A stretch of 64,000 nt of DNA from Pseudomonadota bacterium (GTDB lineage: Bacteria > Pseudomonadota > Gammaproteobacteria > Steroidobacterales > Woeseiaceae), in NCBI GenBank assembly GCA_022563195.1, contig JADFNV010000004.1, forward strand, positions 39,219 to 103,218. The letters run 5' to 3'. The position numbers were made by a program, and so were the translations under genes. Positions 60,785 to 64,000 of this stretch are shown here, piece by piece. Positions within the stretch are counted from its first letter, which is position 1. Each line of letters starts with the position of its first letter. The notes below the pieces were generated by a model, which saw only the letters and a program-made list of their open reading frames with translations, made no database searches and had not been told where the DNA came from.

Positions 60785-62296
60785 TTAAGAGAGGAATATC
60801 CTGTACGCGGGATTGTCGCTTTCCTCCCAGTACGGGTAACCGAGATCGGCTAGATGCGCTTCAAGATTGGCAGTTTCGTTTTCGGGCACGTCGATGCCTG
60901 CAAGAATTCGTCCGTGGTCTGAACCATGATTGCGGTAATGGAACAGACTGATGTTCCAGTCGGTTCCGATCGCGTTGAGAAAGTCCAGTAGCGCTCCCGG
61001 CCGCTCGGGAAACTCGAATCGATACAGGCGCTCATTGGCATGGCTGGCCGATCGTCCGCCGACCATGTGTCGCACATGCAGTTTCGCCATCTCGTTATCA
61101 CTCAGATCATCGACGACATAGCCGACATCGCGCAGCGTCGCAACGAGATCGTGACGTTCCGCGATTCCTTTGGTGAGTTGAATGCCGACAAAAACATGCG
61201 CTGTCGTGGTATCGCCGTAACGGTAATTGAACTCCGTTATGCCGCGGCGCCCAAGCGCTTCGCAGAAACGGCGAAAACTGCCCGGTTCTTCAGGAATTTG
61301 CGCGGCGAGCAGCATTTCGGTCTGCTCGCCGACGGCCGCTCGCTCGGCGACATGACGCAGTCGATCGAAGTTAATGTTGGCACCGGAGTTGATCGTCACG
61401 AATGATTTGTTTTCGATACCGTGGCCGGCGAGATATTTTTTCAAGCCTGCAACGGCGAGCGCGCCGGCGGGTTCAACGATCGAACGAGTATCTTCGAAGA
61501 TGTCACGAATGGCCGCACATATCTGGTCGGTATCGACCGTGATAATTTCGTCGACGTATTTCTGGCACAAGCGAAACGTTTCATTGCCAACGCGTCGTAC
61601 GGCGACGCCGTCAGCAAATATTCCGACATGATCCAGGGTCACAGGCTTGCCGGCTGCGATTGAATCGCGCATTGCGGCAGAGTCTGCGGGCTCGACACCG
61701 ACGATGCGAATCCCGGGTCGCTGTGACTTCACATACGCGGCAATACCTGCAATGAGTCCGCCGCCACCAATCGGGACGAAAATTGCGTCGATGGCTTCGC
61801 CGGCCTGCTGCAAGATTTCAACACCGATCGTGCCCTGTCCCGCGATGACTTTCTCATCATCGAACGCGTGAATGAAGACAAGTTTTTGCTCACGTTCAAG
61901 TTCACGAGCATGCGTGTAAGCCTCGTCATAGTTGTCGCCACAAAGAACGACTTCACCGCCGAGCGATCGTACGGCGTTGACTTTTATAGAAGGCGTTGTA
62001 ACCGGCATGACGATGACCGCGCGGACACCACGACGCTGTGCGGCGAGCGCGACTCCCTGCGCATGATTGCCGGCGGAGCTGCAAAGTACGCCATTCGACA
62101 TCTCAGTGTCACTAAGCGATGCGAGCTTGTTATAGGCTCCGCGAAGCTTGAATGAAAAGACGGGCTGCAGATCTTCGCGTTTAAACCAGATGCGGTTCTT
62201 GAGCTTTGACGTCAGGTTGTGCGCGGGCTCCAGTGGCGATTCGATGGCTACATCGTAAACGCTGGCATTGCGGATTTTTTCGACGTAGGCGCTCAT
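60785..62296 (-). CDS. ilvA: Threonine ammonia-lyase, biosynthetic (IlvA)
   Basis: 503 residues from ATG 62296. PLP-dependent: the lysine lies in PVFSFKLRGAYNK, SAGNHAQGVAL is the phosphate/Asn loop, and PIGGGGLIAGIA is the glycine loop. Two C-terminal ACT-like regulatory regions (EEPGSFRRFCEALG and ERPGALLDFLNAIG) mark the isoleucine-inhibited biosynthetic form rather than the catabolic TdcB. The first step of isoleucine synthesis; the other ilv genes are not in the window. Confidence 0.94.
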   Translation of the reverse strand: MSAYVEKIRNASVYDVAIESPLEPAHNLTSKLKNRIWFKREDLQPVFSFKLRGAYNKLASLSDTEMSNGVLCSSAGNHAQGVALAAQRRGVRAVIVMPVTTPSIKVNAVRSLGGEVVLCGDNYDEAYTHARELEREQKLVFIHAFDDEKVIAGQGTIGVEILQQAGEAIDAIFVPIGGGGLIAGIAAYVKSQRPGIRIVGVEPADSAAMRDSIAAGKPVTLDHVGIFADGVAVRRVGNETFRLCQKYVDEIITVDTDQICAAIRDIFEDTRSIVEPAGALAVAGLKKYLAGHGIENKSFVTINSGANINFDRLRHVAERAAVGEQTEMLLAAQIPEEPGSFRRFCEALGRRGITEFNYRYGDTTTAHVFVGIQLTKGIAERHDLVATLRDVGYVVDDLSDNEMAKLHVRHMVGGRSASHANERLYRFEFPERPGALLDFLNAIGTDWNISLFHYRNHGSDHGRILAGIDVPENETANLEAHLADLGYPYWEESDNPAYRIFLS

Positions 62297-62458
62297 AATT
62301 GGCTCGAGGTAGGGTTGCAATACCGGTTATCGCACAACGGGCCGCAGCCCGCAAAAATTCAGCCCACGGTGCATGGTATTTGCCTTGCCACCCCCGCATA
62401 CTTCCGCATTGCATAAACAGGCTCGCGTATACCGGCGGGTCCACGAAGGACGGCCGAA

Positions 62459-63799
62459 TTGAACAAGCTGCTGATCAAAAATGCGCGCCTGATCAACGAG
62501 GGTGAGGTTCGCGATGCCGACGTACTTATTCGTGGCGAGAGGATTGACAAGATAGGCACGGAAATTTCGGCGGCTGATGATGTCGAGGTCATCGATGCGC
62601 GTGGCTGCTACCTGATTCCGGGAATGATCGATGATCAGGTTCATTTTCGTGAGCCTGGTCTGACAAGCCAGGGAGATCTGGCGACTGAGTCTGCAGCGGC
62701 GGCGGCAGGTGGCATCACCAGTTTCATGGATATGCCGAACGTCGATCCGCAGACGACAACGCGTGAAGCGCTCGTGAACAAGTATCGACTTGCCGAAAAT
62801 CGTTGCACCGCGAATTACGGTTTCTATTTGGGCGCCACAAATTCCAATATCGATGAGATTCGACGACTCGAGACCGGTGAGGCCTGCGGCATCAAAATTT
62901 TCATGGGAGCGTCGACGGGGAACATGCTCGTCGATGAACCGGAGGTGCTGGAGAGTATATTCGAACAGTCTCCGCTGATGATCGCCACGCATTGCGAACA
63001 CTCGCCGACGATCTGGGACAACGAAGCTCATGCGAGGAAAGAGTTCGGCGAGGATGTACCGATGTCGGAGCATCCACATATTCGCTCCGCAAATGCCTGC
63101 CTGACATCGTCAAGCTTCGCGGTTGAACTCGCCCAGCGGCACGATGCACTTCTGCATATCCTGCATCTGACGACCGCCATTGAAATGGGTCTGTTCTCCG
63201 ATGCGCACCGCTCGCAAAAGAGAATCACTGCCGAGGTCTGTGTTCATCATCTGTGGTTTGACGATGCTCGTTACGAGGATCTCGGTGCGCAGATCAAGTG
63301 CAATCCGGCGATCAAAACAAGCGCAGATCGAGAGGCATTGATCGCTGCACTGAATGATGGCCGCCTGGACATCATCGCGACGGATCACGCGCCGCATACC
63401 TGGGTCGATAAAAGCGAAAGCTACTTCAAGGCGCCGTCCGGGTTGCCACTCGTGCAACACGCCTTGTTGGTGCTTTTCGATCTTGTCAAACGTGGAAAAT
63501 TTAGCGCTGAGGTGCTTGTGGAGCGAACCAGCCACGCGCCGGCCGACATTTTTGGCGTCAAAGAACGAGGCTATGTGCGGGAAGGATGGTTTGCAGACCT
63601 GGTTATCATCGATTCAAACAAGCCGCACGTAGTTGGGAAGGAACAGCTGCTTTATAAGTGTCAGTGGTCGCCGTTCGAGGGCCACACATTTTCATCGTCG
63701 ATCGATACGACGATCATCAATGGCAACGTGGTTTACCGGAGTGGTAAATTAACGGGTGTGATCGAAGGTCAGCGCCTCGAGTTTGGTAGATCGCGATAA
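62459..63799 (+). CDS. pyrC: Dihydroorotase, class I type
   Basis: 446 residues; TTG 62459 with AAGGA 10 bp upstream. Amidohydrolase with metal-binding DDQVHFREPGLTSQ, the carboxylated-lysine region GIKIFMGASTGNMLVD, THCEH, and DHAPHTWVDK. The sequence follows the long class I dihydroorotase/allantoinase/hydantoinase group rather than the short E. coli PyrC, so allantoinase or dihydropyrimidinase activity cannot be excluded, but REPGLT favours dihydroorotase. Confidence 0.85.
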   Translation: MNKLLIKNARLINEGEVRDADVLIRGERIDKIGTEISAADDVEVIDARGCYLIPGMIDDQVHFREPGLTSQGDLATESAAAAAGGITSFMDMPNVDPQTTTREALVNKYRLAENRCTANYGFYLGATNSNIDEIRRLETGEACGIKIFMGASTGNMLVDEPEVLESIFEQSPLMIATHCEHSPTIWDNEAHARKEFGEDVPMSEHPHIRSANACLTSSSFAVELAQRHDALLHILHLTTAIEMGLFSDAHRSQKRITAEVCVHHLWFDDARYEDLGAQIKCNPAIKTSADREALIAALNDGRLDIIATDHAPHTWVDKSESYFKAPSGLPLVQHALLVLFDLVKRGKFSAEVLVERTSHAPADIFGVKERGYVREGWFADLVIIDSNKPHVVGKEQLLYKCQWSPFEGHTFSSSIDTTIINGNVVYRSGKLTGVIEGQRLEFGRSR

Positions 63800-63892
63800 G
63801 TGTTTACTTTCCGTTCGATCCGGCTATGCTAGCGCCCCTACAGGATTGGACAGTGCGTCGGCATGCGGAAGGTGGCTGGCGTAACATGGACA

Positions 63893-64000
63893 ATGAAACG
63901 GACCGATACTTCCAACCCCGATTACTTTCACAAGGTTGTCGACTGTCAGTGGGCGTGTCCCGCACATACTGACGTGCCGCAGTATATTCGGCTCATCGCC
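63893..64000 (+). CDS. Partial CDS: Fe-S/FAD oxidoreductase related to GltD/PreT
   Basis: The first 36 codons only, from ATG 63893 to the window end; an in-frame stop precedes it. The protein reads CQWACPAHTDVPQYIRLIA near its end, the cysteine-rich N-terminal pattern of glutamate synthase small-subunit-like oxidoreductases and PreT (C-x3-CP-x-HTDVP). PreT acts in pyrimidine reduction, and the preceding gene is dihydroorotase-like, so a pyrimidine link is possible. The identity cannot be settled from 36 residues. Confidence 0.65.
   Translation, partial: MKRTDTSNPDYFHKVVDCQWACPAHTDVPQYIRLIA

Noticed and set aside
1..64000. tRNA, rRNA, CRISPR arrays, insertion sequences, prophage or att sites
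   Set aside because: Scanned by eye for cloverleaf and CCA ends, regularly spaced repeats, transposase or integrase motifs and duplicated ends; none found. Short or diverged elements could be missed without a computed search.

Overview
The window is chromosomal DNA of a gammaproteobacterium. Supporting markers are polA facing engB, LptM, the PspABC/PspF system, E. coli-type FadE, GspA/GspB, YadGH, NudC and a canonical LexA box. Gene density is high, many genes are coupled by 4-bp stop/start overlaps, and I see no insertion sequence, prophage, CRISPR array, tRNA or rRNA. The arginine cluster with an acylornithine-type transcarbamylase and the full mevalonate pathway point away from Enterobacterales and Pseudomonas. 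A Woeseiaceae- or Xanthomonadales-like marine lineage is a guess, not something the sequence proves.

Layout. 1-2750: envelope/periplasmic genes (DUF3179 lipoprotein, lipoprotein DsbA, cytochrome c4). 2928-6671: engB, a probable C-rich-loop sRNA in the polA-engB gap, polA and lptM. 6719-14849: an arginine operon argR-argG-[P-loop protein]-argC-argD-argF'-argB-argH, nearly all translationally coupled, with ArgR-like operators upstream. 14976-18778: an esterase, NRDE protein, NudC and an orphan FlhC-like regulator. 18845-26534: YadGH ABC exporter, SRAP protein, a DAK2-DegV fusion, GspB/GspA and DinB. 26574-33770: an isoprenoid locus running from acetoacetyl-CoA to farnesyl diphosphate: ispA, mvaD, phosphomevalonate kinase, an HMG-CoA reductase-mevalonate kinase fusion, idi and HMG-CoA synthase. 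33829-40554: DUF4399 and DUF3667 proteins, FadE, malate dehydrogenase and an ECF sigma/anti-sigma pair. 40812-43312: a GntR(YtrA)/ABC operon with a clear operator. 43322-46381: a phage-shock operon with a sigma-54 promoter. 46420-57365: GGDEF/EAL protein, bactofilin, GshA, a class IV aminotransferase/sulfotransferase-like pair, a tandem pair of unknown membrane-anchored proteins and a DASS-type transporter. 57505-64000: a LexA-controlled UvrD-like helicase, class II aldolase, IlvA, dihydroorotase and the start of an Fe-S/FAD oxidoreductase.

The most unusual points are: an uncharacterised P-loop protein locked inside the arginine operon; an acylornithine transcarbamylase whose substrate-deciding residue is alanine; the reductase-mevalonate kinase fusion with all pseudomonad HMGR catalytic residues; a one-chain DAK2-DegV (FakA-FakB-like) protein; the sRNA candidate beside polA; and a palindrome shared by the dinB and DUF4399 promoter regions.
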